Assembly: GCF_900324485.2 (NCBI RefSeq)
Contig: NC_046640.1
Coordinates: forward strand, 13,937,673 to 14,001,672
Origin: Mastacembelus armatus
Taxonomy: Eukaryota; Chordata; Actinopteri; Synbranchiformes; Mastacembelidae
Direction of reading: 5' to 3'
DNA: 64,000 nucleotides
In this document: piece by piece, positions 19,718 through 33,183 of the stretch
Numbering within the stretch: the stretch's first letter is position 1
Layout: each line of letters starts with the position of its first letter
The notes under the pieces: generated by a model
Database searches by the model: none
What the model saw: the letters and a program-made list of their open reading frames with translations, nothing else
What the model was told of the DNA's origin: nothing
Made by a program: the position numbers and the translations under genes

Positions 19718-20960
19718 TCTGTGTTCATGAGGTAATTGGGTATCAGATTTAATATTCAGTGGAAAATGTCCCCAGGGTCAGAAGCTGGCAGTGAGAGCAT
19801 TCACATTTACTGACATCTTGCAACTCTAATATATTACTATTGTCAGCATGTGGAAATAATATAACAGAGATTATAGCAGTTTTACACTTTCATCATCGTG
19901 AATACTGGATAACCTATTTACAGATACACATTATACTACAGCTGATGCATACAATGATAGTACTCTCAGCTAACTCTGCAGTGTTAATGAGTCCTGGGCA
20001 GAGGTATTTATTTGCAAGTGGCAACAGTCAAGGAGAAGTGGAGGATTGCTTGTACACCTGGAGCTCAAAATGATGAAGATACTTTAGTCGCATTTAGTTT
20101 GTGTTGTTCTATTGTGATATTGTGTTTAGTAATACAGGAATGGTGTTGATATTTTTCCCAGTGTTAAAATGAACACTTTTAAAGGTGACGCTCCAAGGTT
20201 ATGTCACTATCTGCCTGGGTTCAGAGAAATCGATAGCTCATTAAATTAGTTTGATCTCGTGCAAGTAGCCCATGAATTTATTCCAAAAATAGACCTGTGG
20301 CTTCATGTGGCTTCACTGCAACAATAAACATCACTGTTCACACACAGACCTGTGTAATGCAGCCTCATGCAAAAAGACCACCACAAAGGCTGCATTCAGT
20401 ATTGAGATGTATTGTAAACAAATAAAAGTTTTAATAAAACAAACAAACAAAAAAACACTGGGAGGATACTTCAGGGACTTCTTGTAGTTGTTATAGTTTT
20501 ATCTGCTGCCTGTGTTTATCTGCCAAATTTGAGTATTCCTCACAATATCAATGATATTTTCATTTTGCATATGAAAGTCCCAGTCTAAGAAACAGATATT
20601 TAAATGTTTTGTGATATATATCTGCAGACCATTCTTTTATTATCTATCACCCTGCATGTAAATGCATAGTCTATATCTGGTAATAATAACATCTGATGCT
20701 GCAGTGGGAGATACAGAATAGTTGACAGTATTACCGCTTGTTGACAGTTAATTCTTCCTTATCAGTTCAACAGCGCCTCTTTGTGGTGCAGCTGAGTAAC
20801 ACACAAAGAGGAAATCACGTTCATGTATTTCCTGTTAACGTGACAGCGAGTTCAAACTCTGCAAACAGACAAAATGACTTCACGATACTTTGCGTTTACA
20901 CTGATCGCACTATTGTCATCGAAGGTGTGATGCAGTTTGGATTCTTAATTTTAGAGCCTG
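19718..20960. other. Intergenic between GIMAP-like gene and rsad1
   Basis: Divergent spacer. No exon was recognised. The last 200 bp before rsad1 becomes richer in CpG, consistent with a TATA-less promoter. Confidence 0.5.
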
Positions 20961-23831
20961 ATGCGAGTCGCTGCTGCTATGAGGAGAATGATCAGACGCA
21001 CATTTACATTTCTTGCGGTGAGACGCGTCCTCTGTCCCGGTGTGCGCTGCTTCTCTGGCGGACAAATCGATGACGACGCGTCTGAACGTGCAGGCTCTTC
21101 ACATCTCACTGAGCACGCGTCTCTCTATGTGCACGTGAGCTAGCGTTTGGTCCATTGCACTAGTGACATATTTCTATGCAGGGACACACATTTACATTTA
21201 CAAATGCATTATCTGAAGTAGATCTAATTTATATTTTTTTTAAAAAGTTATCTGGATGTCATGTGTAGAAGGTTTATCCAATAGACGTCTTCCTGCTGTC
21301 TGCTGCAGTGGCCTTACTGTCTGAGGAGATGCTCCTACTGCAACTTTAACAAGTACATACCCAGAGAGAACAACAACCACATCATGGCTGACTGCCTTCA
21401 GCGGGAGACTGAGACCTTGCTACAGCTCAGTCAGGTGTCCAGGTGTGGGGATTTTTAAGTTATTCCAAAGGAAGTTATCTGCTGTTGGATCAATATCAGC
21501 AACATTCAACACGTGTCCTTCTTTGATTTCATGTGCAGTATCACCTCAGTGTTTTTTGGTGGGGGGACTCCAAGTCTGGCTCACCCATCAACGATTGCTG
21601 CGATCCTGGAAACTGTTTCCAGGCGGGTGGACCTGTTAGATAATGCTGAGGTCACACTAGAGGTCAACCCTACTCCTGTAGGAATGTCAAAATTAGAGGA
21701 CTATCACCGTGCTGGGGTGAACCGTTTCTCCATAGGGATCCAGGTGAAAATAATCTTTGAAAGACTGATGAGGGGTGTACTGTGTAACACCAGTCCCGAT
21801 ATAACCTTCTCACTCTTTCAGTCTTTGCAGGACGACGACTTAACGTTTCTGGGAAGAGACCACAGTTCTCATCAGGCTCTGCGAACTATAGAAGAGGCTC
21901 GGCGGCTGTGCCCCGGGAAGGTGTCGGTGGATGTCATGTTCGGACGTCCCAGACAGAGCGTCGAATCATGGGAGTACGAGTTGTCTGAGCTGTTGAAGGT
22001 GTGTGACGACCACGTGTCTTTGTATCAGCTGACCCTGGAGCGAGGCACCCAGCTGTTCAAGCAGGTGCAACGAGGCGAGGTGACTCTGCCGACTGATGAT
22101 GTGACAGCAGAGATGTATCGGTGTGCCAGGAGGACCCTTCACCAGCATGGCTTTCTGCAGTACGAGGTGTCAAACTTTGCAAGACATGTAAGTCCTCAGC
22201 AGAATGACATTTCATTCACTGTCCTCACCTTAAGAGGCACTTCCTTCAAAGTCATCAGAGAAAAAGTATATTTATTCAAGGGTCAGGATGTATCTATTTA
22301 TTTTCAGATGGAGCAGTCATATCACAATAAAACCTTTCTTTGTGTTATGTAGAAGGCAGAGAGTCATCACAACATGAGCTACTGGAGGGGAAGACAATAC
22401 ATTGGTGTCGGACCAGGTGATCTGTCATTAAGGTTTAAAACCTAGTCACTGATGAATAGTGTACATGTAGGAAGTTGCTTTTAATATTTTTCCCTGTAAA
22501 AGGAGCACATGGGCGGTTTGTTCCTGTCGGCGAGGGAGGTGTCATTCGGGAGGCTCGGACCCAGACTCTGGAACCCGATGTGTGGATCCGTGAAGTCCAG
22601 CAGAGGGGACATGGCACACGGAGGAGGATTCAGCTTCGTCATCTTGAACTGTGAGCTGATGCACATTGACACGTAGTAGTGTTGGGCCTTGCTATGAGTG
22701 TTTGCTTATTACACAAGATGTTTAAGCTCCAGTTTTCAGTCTCGAAACTCTATGCCCACGTTAAATGTAGTATGAATGTATCAGCCAGTCCACAGAGGGT
22801 AATTCAACGGCGTGAGAAACATAGTGTTCCCTCTACATATGCTGGTTCTTTCAAACACTCTGTCCTTGTGAAACTCTAGTAACTGTCACATCCATTTAGT
22901 CCTTTTACCAACCGTGTCCTGTCCTTGTAAAGTTGAATTGAGAGATGTTTGTTTGGCAGATTGGAGGAGGTGTTGGTGATGGGAATGAGGATGACTGAGG
23001 GCATTAATCACAAGGTAAAACACTCACAATAAAGCCTTTATGCCTGCATGAAATGATCCCATGGAAATAATTTCTCTTCAGCACAGTTTTTATTTAATCA
23101 GTCAAGGTGATGCAGTGTTCGGTGAATGTTTTGAACTGCGATAATGTTCTTTGAGGTCATTTTCTTCTATCTAACAGCACTGGGAGCTGTTTAGCCCTCA
23201 GCTGGGTCTCCGTGAAGTCTTTGGTACATCTGTCCATGTTCAAGAGTTGCTAGAGGGTGGGCAACTAATTCTTGATGACAGGTGACTTATTATCATCATT
23301 TTATAATACTTGAATGCAAAGTTTAAACTTTTCACTGTAGGATGGTACACATGTAGGGCTGCAAACACAAATTTACATTGTTATCTTTATTAGACAGATT
23401 TTTTGTTCATGAAACAGAAATATTATATTTCATAATATTATATTTTCCCACATCCCATGATAATCTATTTTCATAGTGGATTTTACTTGACTAATGGCAA
23501 AAAACCCAAAGATATTCAGTGATTTCTAGTATATGACAAAGAATCAGATACTCAGCTGGAGCTCCCAGCTTTTTTACTTGAAAAATCACTAAAATTACTA
23601 ATTAATCATCTGAATAGAAGCTGAATTTCAGTCAGTCAGCCAATAACTAATCAGTGTTGCACTGTCTGAATATCTTACATGTTTTTTTTCCTTATTAGAG
23701 GCCTGCGTTGCTCCTGGGACGGGTTGGCCTTACTCGACAGCATACTGCCAGTTCTACTAGTGGAGCTAGAAACACAGATCCTACAGGACCCCAGTGGTAA
23801 CGGACACACAGACACAGAATCTGTTTTGTAA
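20961..23831 (+). CDS. rsad1: RSAD1, mitochondrial radical SAM protein (HemW-like)
   Basis: Nine exons (1383 nt, 460 aa): 20961-21134, 21309-21442, 21539-21743, 21822-22187, 22353-22416, 22503-22650, 22960-23014, 23178-23281 and 23699-23831. The first 30 residues are Arg-rich and amphipathic ([22 protein letters not shown]), as in a mitochondrial presequence. Exon 2 opens with [13 protein letters not shown], the CX3CX2C cluster of radical SAM enzymes. [23 protein letters not shown] and the HemW signature HNMSYW with GVGPGAHGR follow. HemW/RSAD1 proteins bind heme and are thought to act as heme chaperones rather than coproporphyrinogen oxidases. The first of three nearby ATGs was chosen; Met7 or Met10 are alternatives. 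Human RSAD1 is about 442 aa and neighbours EPN3, as here. Confidence 0.95.
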
Positions 23832-24750
23832 TTACATCTGGGACTGAAACATTTAACATGAAATCATTTTACTGCCATCTAAAAATACTTTACTATAATT
23901 ATTACTCTTCCAGTGTACAGGAAATTGTTCTGAGTTGATATGAATGCCTGCTTTTCTCTTCTGTGTATGCTTTTAATACATGCACAATTTGCTGTATTTG
24001 TAAATACGCCTTCTAAATAGATGACCTCCATACCACTCCATTTGGAAGCAGCCACCATGTTCTGGCCGACACTGAGGTGATATTTCACCAATAAAAACTT
24101 TTATGCTATAGATAAAACATGCTGTTTTATCTGAAAAGGACATAACTTGAATCAGGCTGAGTCTAATGATCAATGGGCTGTATTCATCTCATAGTTCATC
24201 ACGTCTCCCTCCTCTCGCCCACCTGCCCCTCTTTAACAGATGATACTCTATAACTCTTTGTTGTCTCTAAACGCTGCTGATGCGTAAGTGTGTGAACTAT
24301 ACTTGCGCTGATTAACAGGCATTGTCACACATCGGTCTCTGATGCAGCTGCGTGGGCTCTGAGTAGTGAATAATCTCTGGTGTCTGAAGACAGATTGCCT
24401 GTTAGAGTTTGAGTCATGTCTCTCGTAGCTGAACTCCCTCCCACTCACATATGGTGAGGTTTGTCGTCATCACTGGAAAACAATTGGTTATTTACATATA
24501 TGAGTGTAATTTAGCATTACCGGTCTCTGTCTCTGGTTTATTATGGACTACAGGTATGAAATAAAATAAGCGAGTCAATACATATGTAACAATTAGAAAC
24601 ATTTATTATAGTTTAATATAATACAGTTACATATACAAAAAGCAGGATATGAATGCACTGGTCCAGCCAGGTGCTACAGAGTATGACTCCTTACATAGTA
24701 CGACATTGCAGCATACTACTACAATTTGTTTTTACGAGAAGAATCACAAT
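23832..24750. other. Convergent 3' flanks of rsad1 and the RASD-like gene
   Basis: No coding exon was recognised. The sequence should contain the two 3' UTRs. Confidence 0.55.
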
Positions 24751-25906
24751 TCATTGAATCTGACACTTCTCGGGTTTGTTATGTTTAAGCACCAGCCGCA
24801 GGTCGCTGGTGAAACTCGGGCGGCGCGCCAGGGGATCCACGGCGGCACAGGGCGCACCGGATCCCCTCGTCTTACTTCCCCTCCTGCCTCGCTGACTGAT
24901 GCACAGCGACTGGTAGGTGAGGATGGATATGATCTGATGCCCGGAAGGACTGGTCTCGTCAGGCAGTCCGCCTAGAGACGCAAGAGCTCTGAACATACCT
25001 TCCAGTCCGGTACCGTCTTTAGCCGATGTTTGGAAGAATGGGACATCTTCACCGAAGATTTCTGTTACCTCCGACCGTGTGACGACTCTCTGTGAGTCCA
25101 GGTCGGCTTTATTCCCGCATATCACAGCTGGCACTCTCGCGGGATGTTTTAATTTGAGTAACTTTGCCTTAGCAGCTTTGATCTCGTTTAGCAGCTCACA
25201 GACTTCATTGAAAGAGTCTCTATCGTCCAAACTGAAGACGAGCAGGAAGATGTCACCTGAAGAAACAGATTATTATTTTTGGTGCTTGTATTTTAGCAAC
25301 GCTAAATACATATAAATACTTATCTATAACAGTCATTCATAGTAATCATATTGGCTCACCAGTCAGTATGGATAACCTCCGTTTTGCAGGGAAGTCCCGT
25401 TCACTTGCTGCGTCCAGGAGGTCGAGCTGGTACGCTTCCCCGCATATGTGGAACAGCTTTCTGTGGAACTCCTCGGTTGTGGGCTCGTAGTGTTCTTCAA
25501 AATCGTTACCCAAGAACCGCCGCAGGATGTTGGTTTTGCCTACTTTGGGTGCGCCAAGCACAACTATTCTCTGACAGTTCCTGGACTTGGTCAGACCCAA
25601 CTCCAGCAGATCCACTGATCTTTTGGGGACTCGATCGTTCGACACCTGCGGATTGCCAGAACTCGACGATCTAATTGCACCCGCTTTCTTATCCTGTTGT
25701 CTCCATCGCCCTTTAACCGTTTCGATGATGCCCATACCCGTCTTCGATATGTTTGAGACTTTGGGATGCTGGAGAGCTGCGGTAAGGGCTGTGCTATGAA
25801 GAACTGAGTGCGTAATGGGGGATTGGTGATGCCCGGTGAAAGAGCTGAACATTTCGAGGATGCCATCAACGGGAAGGTAAAACTTCTCAGTTGTGTTCAC
25901 CTCCAT
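24751..25906 (-). CDS. rasd3: RASD (Dexras/Rhes) family small GTPase, RASD3-like
   Basis: Two exons (25360-25906 and 24751-25256; 350 aa). The joined core matches RASD1/RASD2: G1 GAPKVGKT at about 118-125, effector region HYEPTTEEFHRK, RRLSILTGDIFLLVFSLDDRDSF, G4 CGNKADL, G5 TSAKDG, then the RASD-specific basic tail with PLARRPSF and the CaaX box CQIQ, which predicts prenylation and membrane attachment. RASD proteins modulate heterotrimeric G-protein and nitric-oxide signalling. The G3 motif reads DAAS where RASD1/2 have DTSG, so the invariant glycine is missing. The ATG used gives about 110 residues ahead of G1, far longer than the roughly 25 in RASD1; an internal Met at 58 is a possible alternative start. 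The symbol is a best guess from memory of fish RASD naming. Confidence 0.82.
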
Positions 25907-25995
25907 GTTCTTTCAAGCGTCTCCAGGCACCGATCAAAATCTTACCAGTCCAGTCGCTTCCCCATGCGTGCGTCCTAACCTAGCCGAGTGCTGTC

Positions 25996-26002
25996 TTTTA
26001 TA
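25996..26002 (-). promoter_or_regulatory. TATA box of the RASD-like gene
   Basis: TATAAAA on the minus strand, about 90 bp upstream of the start codon at 25906. This would give a 5' UTR of roughly 60 nt and supports that ATG being the first in the transcript. Confidence 0.5.
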
Positions 26003-29000
26003 CACCCACACCATGCGCAGCTTTTGCGTCACCGAGTGTCATCCAGTACACATTCCCTATATAGAAGTATAAATGACCCTCCAAATAAAAAAAAAAACCA
26101 CATCTTTAAGCTGTTGTTATTCTAGAAAGAAAAGAGTTCTAGAAAAGTCTGGAAACAGTGCACAGTTTTCACTTGGTACAACTTCTCAAAATCCCCAAAA
26201 ATCGGAGTTAAATTATGTTCTTGAACATTTTGTTCTCAGGCAAACCTTCAAAAAGCACCCTGATCTGTTCAAACCTAACTAATTGTGCCAGTCTATTTTT
26301 AGCACTGCACATGCAAGTGCTTGTTTCATTATGGATACATGGATGAATGACCTGTTAGACATAGTATCCAGATACAGTAATTGTCCAAATCCCTTTAGCG
26401 ATGGGCACTGGAGATCTGAAGACTACACATGAATTTAGATGAGTCTGTTTTCTGGCAATGCTGCCATGGCGACAGCAGCCACTCATGTTCATGTAGCCTT
26501 CACAGTGCGTTTTCATAAGAAAAGTCACTGCTACATATCACTGTGCAACTGGGGTTTTATTATTTATGAGGCCCATACGAACAGTCCTTATTGTTTTCTG
26601 CAGTGATCACGACTTGCTCTAGTGCTAAAGTTGGAGACACAAATCCCTCTCAGCTCTATGATTCATGGAGCTTGATGATGAGTCCTCTGCAGCATCACCA
26701 GCTTCAGCAATATAATGAAATGCTCCTTTCCCCTGTTTCCACTGTATAAAGAAATATTACATTTTATATGGGACATTATGACCATAAATCAAGACATGTT
26801 TCTTTATGGAGAAGAAGGTGAATGTATCTATTCACATCAATAGATACACGGTCAATTTACAGTTAAGGTCTAGCAAGGGAACACACAGTGAATGCCAAAG
26901 GACGTGTCATACCTTAGCACTAATGGCAGCACTTTGTCAGCTCATTGCATCAGACAGAGCATGCTACAATGCCGTGTTTTCTTTCTCCATTAAAACCCTT
27001 TTCACAAACCAAGGCCACTCTGAATGAACAGCCTGTATAAAAGATTCTTCCTGGAGATGTGAAGAATTTGGTGCATGCAGTCAAACAGAAAGGACAGGCC
27101 ATGAGGAGTGAGGTTCAGTACTGCAAACCCAAACCATGATGAGATATGATAGAGGTACATTTACTTTGCAGTCAAATTTATGATGACATTTTGACAATGT
27201 GTTCATTATTTCTGGATTCATGGAACCCTGAGTTGATCTGTCCCTCTTGCCCAATGTCAACTAAGATTAGCTCGTTGACGTGCCAGGAAAAACAGTAGAT
27301 GACAAATGGATGAAAGGCAAGCTGTAGCTGCCTTCAATACTCACAGTACATGACCCTGTCAGCAGCTAGCACCAAGATAACTGTGACTTATATTGTAGTC
27401 AATGTGTTTGTGCTGCACAGATCCTCATTTTGGAGGAACTGAGGAATTTCTACTTTAATCAAGACCTTGGATTTCCCTTGGGAAGGATCTGATACCAAAT
27501 ATATTTGTCACATGTATTTGTCTTCAAATGACTTTATAAACAAAATGAATATATGGTTTTCACATTTTCACTATATGTGATATTGGAATGATGTTATTTG
27601 TATATGTACATGCTTCATTTGCTCCCACTCAGGTTACATGGGTAAATATAGAACACAACCATCAAATACGGTTCTGTGTGCATTTATGGACATTTTTGAA
27701 TCCCATCACTATCCCAACAAATTGTCACATATATTAGGAATAACCAGTCACTTGTTTGATTACAGGAGCAGATTCACACCTCACCTCACCACTTTTTGTT
27801 GGTCTTCAAGTAAACGTAACTAAATAGCCCTCTTCATGGTGCTGTTTCAACACCACGCAAAAGTGGTGAGACAAATGAACATTTTGTACTTCTCTTAAGT
27901 GTCACACACACACACACACACACACACAAAAGCCCTGGACTAGGCATTTGTATCAAACACGATCTTGATGCAGATAGTCCAGGATCCACAGTCGACAGTC
28001 AGGGTCATTTAGTAATACCCAATTTAAAGAGGCTTATATAAAACAAATAACATTTCAAACATGACTAACAATTTAACTATTAATAAATTAGATTTAAAAA
28101 ATAGATAAAATACAGATATTTATTTATAAGGACTCATAATACTACTTTACACAAGCACTGAGTGATTTGGGGCCAAAATCTATTTTCAATATGCTCCAAA
28201 CTTTTCTTTCTGCCACTGCCTCTTACTGATTGCACTGCACTAAAGTTGCAATGTAATTCTTTTATTTAGATTATATTTAATCCAGTACATATTTTTATTA
28301 AACTTTTTAAAAATCCATCTAAATGTATCTTTTTATAGAAGCACAAAGTTATGCAGCAGGAAACAAACATAAAAACTCACTAGAGGGCAGCAGAGAGAGA
28401 CAACTGCCCTACTGGAAATATAAGGCTGGCAATTTTTTCTTTTTTGATTATTGTCAAAACAACATATGGTCCAGGCATTCCCACTCACAAGGAACAGAGC
28501 TCTTTATTTTCTAATGCTAACCTTGTACAATTTGAAAAGACAAACAATATAGGTATATAGGTATGACTACATGTTTGAGAGCAGGGACAGTGGTCTGTGG
28601 TTTATCAGAATTATTCTCTGACTGTGAAAGTTGCTGCTATTATTAGTCTGTGCAGCCATTTTTAGATGAATTACTGTGTCATTCAGTGGAACAGTGTGAC
28701 CCACTGATGTGTTTTTAAAAGTTTTGGAAACCAGTGGAGCCATCTATCTGTCGGTTTTTTCTCTGTCTCACAGACACACACACGTAAAGTCAGATTTCCT
28801 TTCATGCATGTCGTCACTGGCAGGCAGTAGTAGACTGGTGCTACTTAATGGCCCTCTCTCCTCCCCCTCTGTTTTTTTTTTTTTTCTAGACCTTGCCTGC
28901 ATGACCCCCACTGCACTGACCTCATCTAGCTTTTGTTGGGAAACAAAGACTGCTCAGGCATCTGTGTGCAGGAAAAATAAAGACATAGGGTGCTAAGTCG

Positions 29001-30219
29001 GAGGCGGAGGGATGGAGGCAGTGCATGAAGCTGAGCTCGACCAACCTGTCTAAAAACTTATTTGGACCATTTATCTGACCCAGAGAAATTCAACCAAAGT
29101 CCTTTTAATAGAGGCAGGTTCAATCTGATTGATAAACTTCTTGTCGTTACCAAGAGTCATGCCTTTGTTATTTCTAGGTGGAGCTGGTATTTCCTGTATA
29201 TCCTGCTTGGTCAAGCAGCCACAAGACCCACAGTTTTTCTGCTGCTGCTTCTCCCTGAGATAGGTAATCACTATTCACGCAACACCACAATATGATCTTC
29301 CTGTACTTTCGAATACAACTTGTAGTTGCTTATAGGCTCCATTACTGAATCCAAGCCAATGTAAATACAGAAAGGGGTTAGGCCTTGTATAATGCATAAG
29401 GATGTGACTTCAGACAACATCCCATTAGTGGTGATAAATAAGTAAAGAGCTGAAATGCAATGATGAAACTGCTGAAAAGGAAACATGGCTCTTTGTGAAA
29501 TCCCTCTGGAATATGTTCACTCACATAGCTGGGAAGTATTACAGCATAGCCTTTCTATTATATCTCTGCAGGAAATGGCAGGGTCCTTATCATATTTTAT
29601 TTATCCTTTTACCTCCCAGTGCAGAACTGTAATGTCACCATTTATCTTCTTCTGTGTGTGTGTGTGTAGTTTCTGTATTATTTGAATATCATATTACTTG
29701 CAGTGAGTTTTTCCTGAAATGTAATATGGGACCACTGTTGTTCTTTAGGATATGAGATAGGGTATTTGCAGATTCAAATCCACGCTCTAGGCTTCTAACA
29801 ATGTGTCTGCATTTACACCACACAGCCTGTAATTATTTTGACTTGCAGTGCCTGCAGTGATTCCTTAGCGCGCCCTGCTCACCTGCTCCTGTCACCACAG
29901 ATGCGTTTCCATCAGGCAGTGGAAGGGTTAAGTCTGACTCTGCATGCACCGTGCAGGCCGGCCTCCTTCCCTCCTCTTCACACCATCCATTATTTGTGTG
30001 TGTGTGTGCGTGTTTTCGGTTTAGGGGGGCGCAGGGGGGGCTGTGCCATCTGCAAGTCCGGTGTCTGGATTTCGGATATGCCCACACAACTTAGTTTGAT
30101 AACAAATCAGCAACGCCTCGTTTTAGTTTCGGATTCCTCCATACACAGCGCTCTCCACGGAGGTTTCCCTTTCCTGCGCTATAAAATATTTTTGTGTACT
30201 AGTTCATTTCTCTATTGGA
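26003..30219. other. Intergenic, no gene recognised
   Basis: About 4.2 kb of AT-rich sequence with scattered short frames on both strands, none of them splice-bounded or family-like. In human, MYCBPAP lies between RSAD1 and EPN3; no trace of it was seen here. Confidence 0.45.
27903..27928. repeat. (CA)13 microsatellite
   Basis: A pure CA dinucleotide run in the intergenic region upstream of epn3. Confidence 0.95.
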
Positions 30220-30312
30220 AAGCAGCGGGATATGTCGAGAATCCAAGGCGTTGCTTTTTCTGCCCCAAAGCCTCCCCCGACTTGGGATCCCGCAGACGCG
30301 CTATGACATGAA
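30220..30312 (+). promoter_or_regulatory. Possible noncoding first exon of epn3
   Basis: A locally GC- and CpG-richer stretch (about 29930-30560) holds a good donor, ATGAAG|GTAAGA, at 30312/30313. An acceptor CTTTCCAG at 32344-32351 could open the exon that contains the epn3 start codon. The pairing is inferred. A T20 run follows at 30370-30389. Confidence 0.35.
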
Positions 30313-32524
30313 GGTAAGAGGGAAAGTGGAAGGTGTGGAGAGGGTCGTCGCCGTTTAGTTCCCGTCGTGTTTTTTTTTTTTTTTTTTTTGGTCGGGGTTT
30401 CAACTTTTAAACTCGGAAACGTAGCTGAGTCACGGCCGCACAGTTCATCTAACCCGATCGTCCCATTTGACGCAACTTGCCTGGTAATGCACCCGATCGT
30501 CCTAGTTTGGGACAAACAGGACATGTCAAAGAAACAAGCTGAATCGAGATTATTGCTTCGGTCCGGTGGTTTAGTGTTTAGAGGATTGTAGGGAAAAATA
30601 CCTGAGCGAGGATGCAGGCCTGATCTGTGAGTAGTTCTCACTTTGCTTCCTATAAGTATAACCATTTTAGAATGTAACACTCAGTTTAACAAATACATTT
30701 AGAGTAGATGTCGGAGCACACAAGGACTTTAGTGACATGTGTCACCATGTCAAGGTCACAATACCATATGAAACTGTATGAGGATTTGGGAAAGATAGAG
30801 TGAGGGCATGTGTGTTTGATTTCTTTATTTATATGTGTGTGTGTGTGTGTGTGTAGTGAAGGGTGCTGGCTCCCTCACCCCTTCTGCTATTAGTCTGACT
30901 TATGTGATAATAATGTCTTAGTCTAAATCAAAGTGCCAAATGCGTCACACAGTTTATTTATCTCTGTTCTGAGTGTAATAGAAGCACCCAGAGTGGATGA
31001 GAAAATTTGGCCAGAGGGTGTGTTTAATTGCCACACAAACTCTTTCATCTTCCTGTTACAGCTGCTCTCTCTGTCCTTAGCTGTGTTAAAGCCCCTTTCT
31101 CCACTTTACAAACCTTCATTTAGTGGGGAGGTACAGGAAGTGTGTTTTTTAACCATCTCATTCCAGTAGTTATTCTTCACACAAACTCCAGACAAGTGCT
31201 CTCAGGAATCAGCATGAAATATACAATGGGCCTGCATTGGTCATCACTTGAGATTTAACCTGCGGTTAAACCTTTTGACTCCTACTCCACAATCTAGTTA
31301 CAGTCCTCTTAGGGCATAGAAAGCACTTTCATATTACGCCAGATATTACAGGTCAACCAAATACTGCCACATTTTTTATTCATAGTACAACCACAGGCTG
31401 CTGAGGTTTTTTTCATATTACATTATCAATAATTTTGCATTAAGGGCTAATATCTACAATGTAACATAATAGACTTTTATACTGATAAAAGTTATTTTGT
31501 CATATTCAATATTTCACTGACTCAGTGGGTTGATACAAAGCACTTTGAAGCCCATCTATATTTTAGCAATGCTTACTCATGACACAGCGTTGGCTCTTAG
31601 GTGAAGGAAATGATCCTTCATGTTCATGCTATCACAGTGTTTAGTTAAACAGAGGAGACAGATGTGGGCGTGACAATTTATTGGTTCAACTGACTCATTC
31701 CTCTTATGTTAGCTAATGTCCACTGTCCAGGGAAAGATACTTCAGGGTACAATAAACTGATCTAGTATTAATGAAGTCAAATAATTAAAAAAAACTTAGA
31801 TGGTGATACTTTATCTCTGTAGAAGTTCATCTGTTTTTATTTCAGTTTTATGAGTCTTCAAATACTTTGAAGCCCAACTGCTAATATAGTGATGTAATCA
31901 GGTCAGAAAAACAGGGGAGGAGGAACCCCTCCTGTTTCTAATAATACTGAAGTAAACCAGTAGACTGGGCTGTAGTTCCATGGTCTGAAACTAATATTTG
32001 CTTTTCATGGAAGGAAAGTTTGTTTTGTGAAACTGAATTTCAAAGATCCCTGTGTCATTGCTTAATTGGGAATGATTCACACGCAGATGAAGTTATTTCA
32101 GAGAAAGCAGAGCCCAGGTGTTGTGTTTCACAATGCTCAGAGGTGCTGAGTTGTTTCTTCTACCCTTCCAAACACGAAGTGAAATCATATGTGAGAGTTG
32201 CAGTAACTGTTACTATTAGCCTACATAAGGAGTAACAATACTGATGATGTGTTGTATTTGTTACAATGGAAAAGTCTATGTCTACATGTGAGTAATAAAC
32301 CCTGTGCAGTTTCAGATCTTCTGTAGCTCTAATTTGTGTATTCCTTTCCAGCAGGAATACACTTTTGGACATCACTAAAGCTGCTGAGTGAAGGACGATT
32401 TAGTTGTATTTTTCTGCTGAACTGATCTCTAACAAGCTACCTTGCCTAAGGTGACACATTGAGCTGGTCTGCTGTTATACTGTTTTGCCATCTGAACAAC
32501 TGAACTTGAGCAGTACAAGCCATC
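30313..32524 (+). other. Probable epn3 5' UTR intron and 5' UTR
   Basis: No coding exon was seen. If the donor at 30313 is used, this is intron 1 up to about 32351, followed by about 170 nt of 5' UTR before the ATG. Small GT runs occur near 30836-30854. Confidence 0.4.
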
Positions 32525-33141
32525 ATGCAGACCTCATCGCTCCGCCGACAGATGAAAAACATGGTCAACAACTACACAGAGGCTGAGATTAAGGTCCGGG
32601 AGGCCACCTCCAATGACCACTGGGGACCGTCCAGCACGCTAATGTCAGAAATAGCAGACTTAACTTTTAATGTAGTGGCTTTCACTGAGGTTATGGGTAT
32701 GATATGGAAGCGGCTCAATGATCATGGCAAAAACTGGCGCCATGTTTATAAGGCACTGACCCTGCTGGACTACCTGATCAAAACGGGCTCTGAGCGTGTG
32801 TCACAGGAGTGCCGGGAGAACATATACACCATCCAGACACTGAGAGACTTCCAGTACATAGATCGGGATGGACGTGACCAGGGTATCAATGTCAGAGAGA
32901 AGGCCAAACAGCTGGTTGCTCTCTTGAGGGATGAAGAAAAGCTGAAGAAAGAGAGGAGCCAGGCACTGAAGACCAAGACGCGCATGGCAGGGGTTAGCAG
33001 TAGTGCAGGCTCTGGATCTCTGCCTCCTCCGTATCCAGGCCGCCGCACCAGCCAGCCCAGTTCATCAGGAGTGTATGGGGATGACTTTGGCAGGTGCAGA
33101 GGCTCACCATCCTCCTTTCACTGTGAGTAGCAGGAACATCT

Positions 33142-33183
<42 letters not shown>

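Noticed and set aside
20738-21073. 111-codon frame overlapping the rsad1 first exon
   Set aside because: Out of frame with the rsad1 presequence and radical SAM exon; a shadow of the real exon plus 5' UTR.
29833-30680. Several 60-160-codon frames on both strands in a GC-richer patch
   Set aside because: No recognisable domain and no consistent splice phase; the patch is better explained as a promoter or first noncoding exon of epn3.
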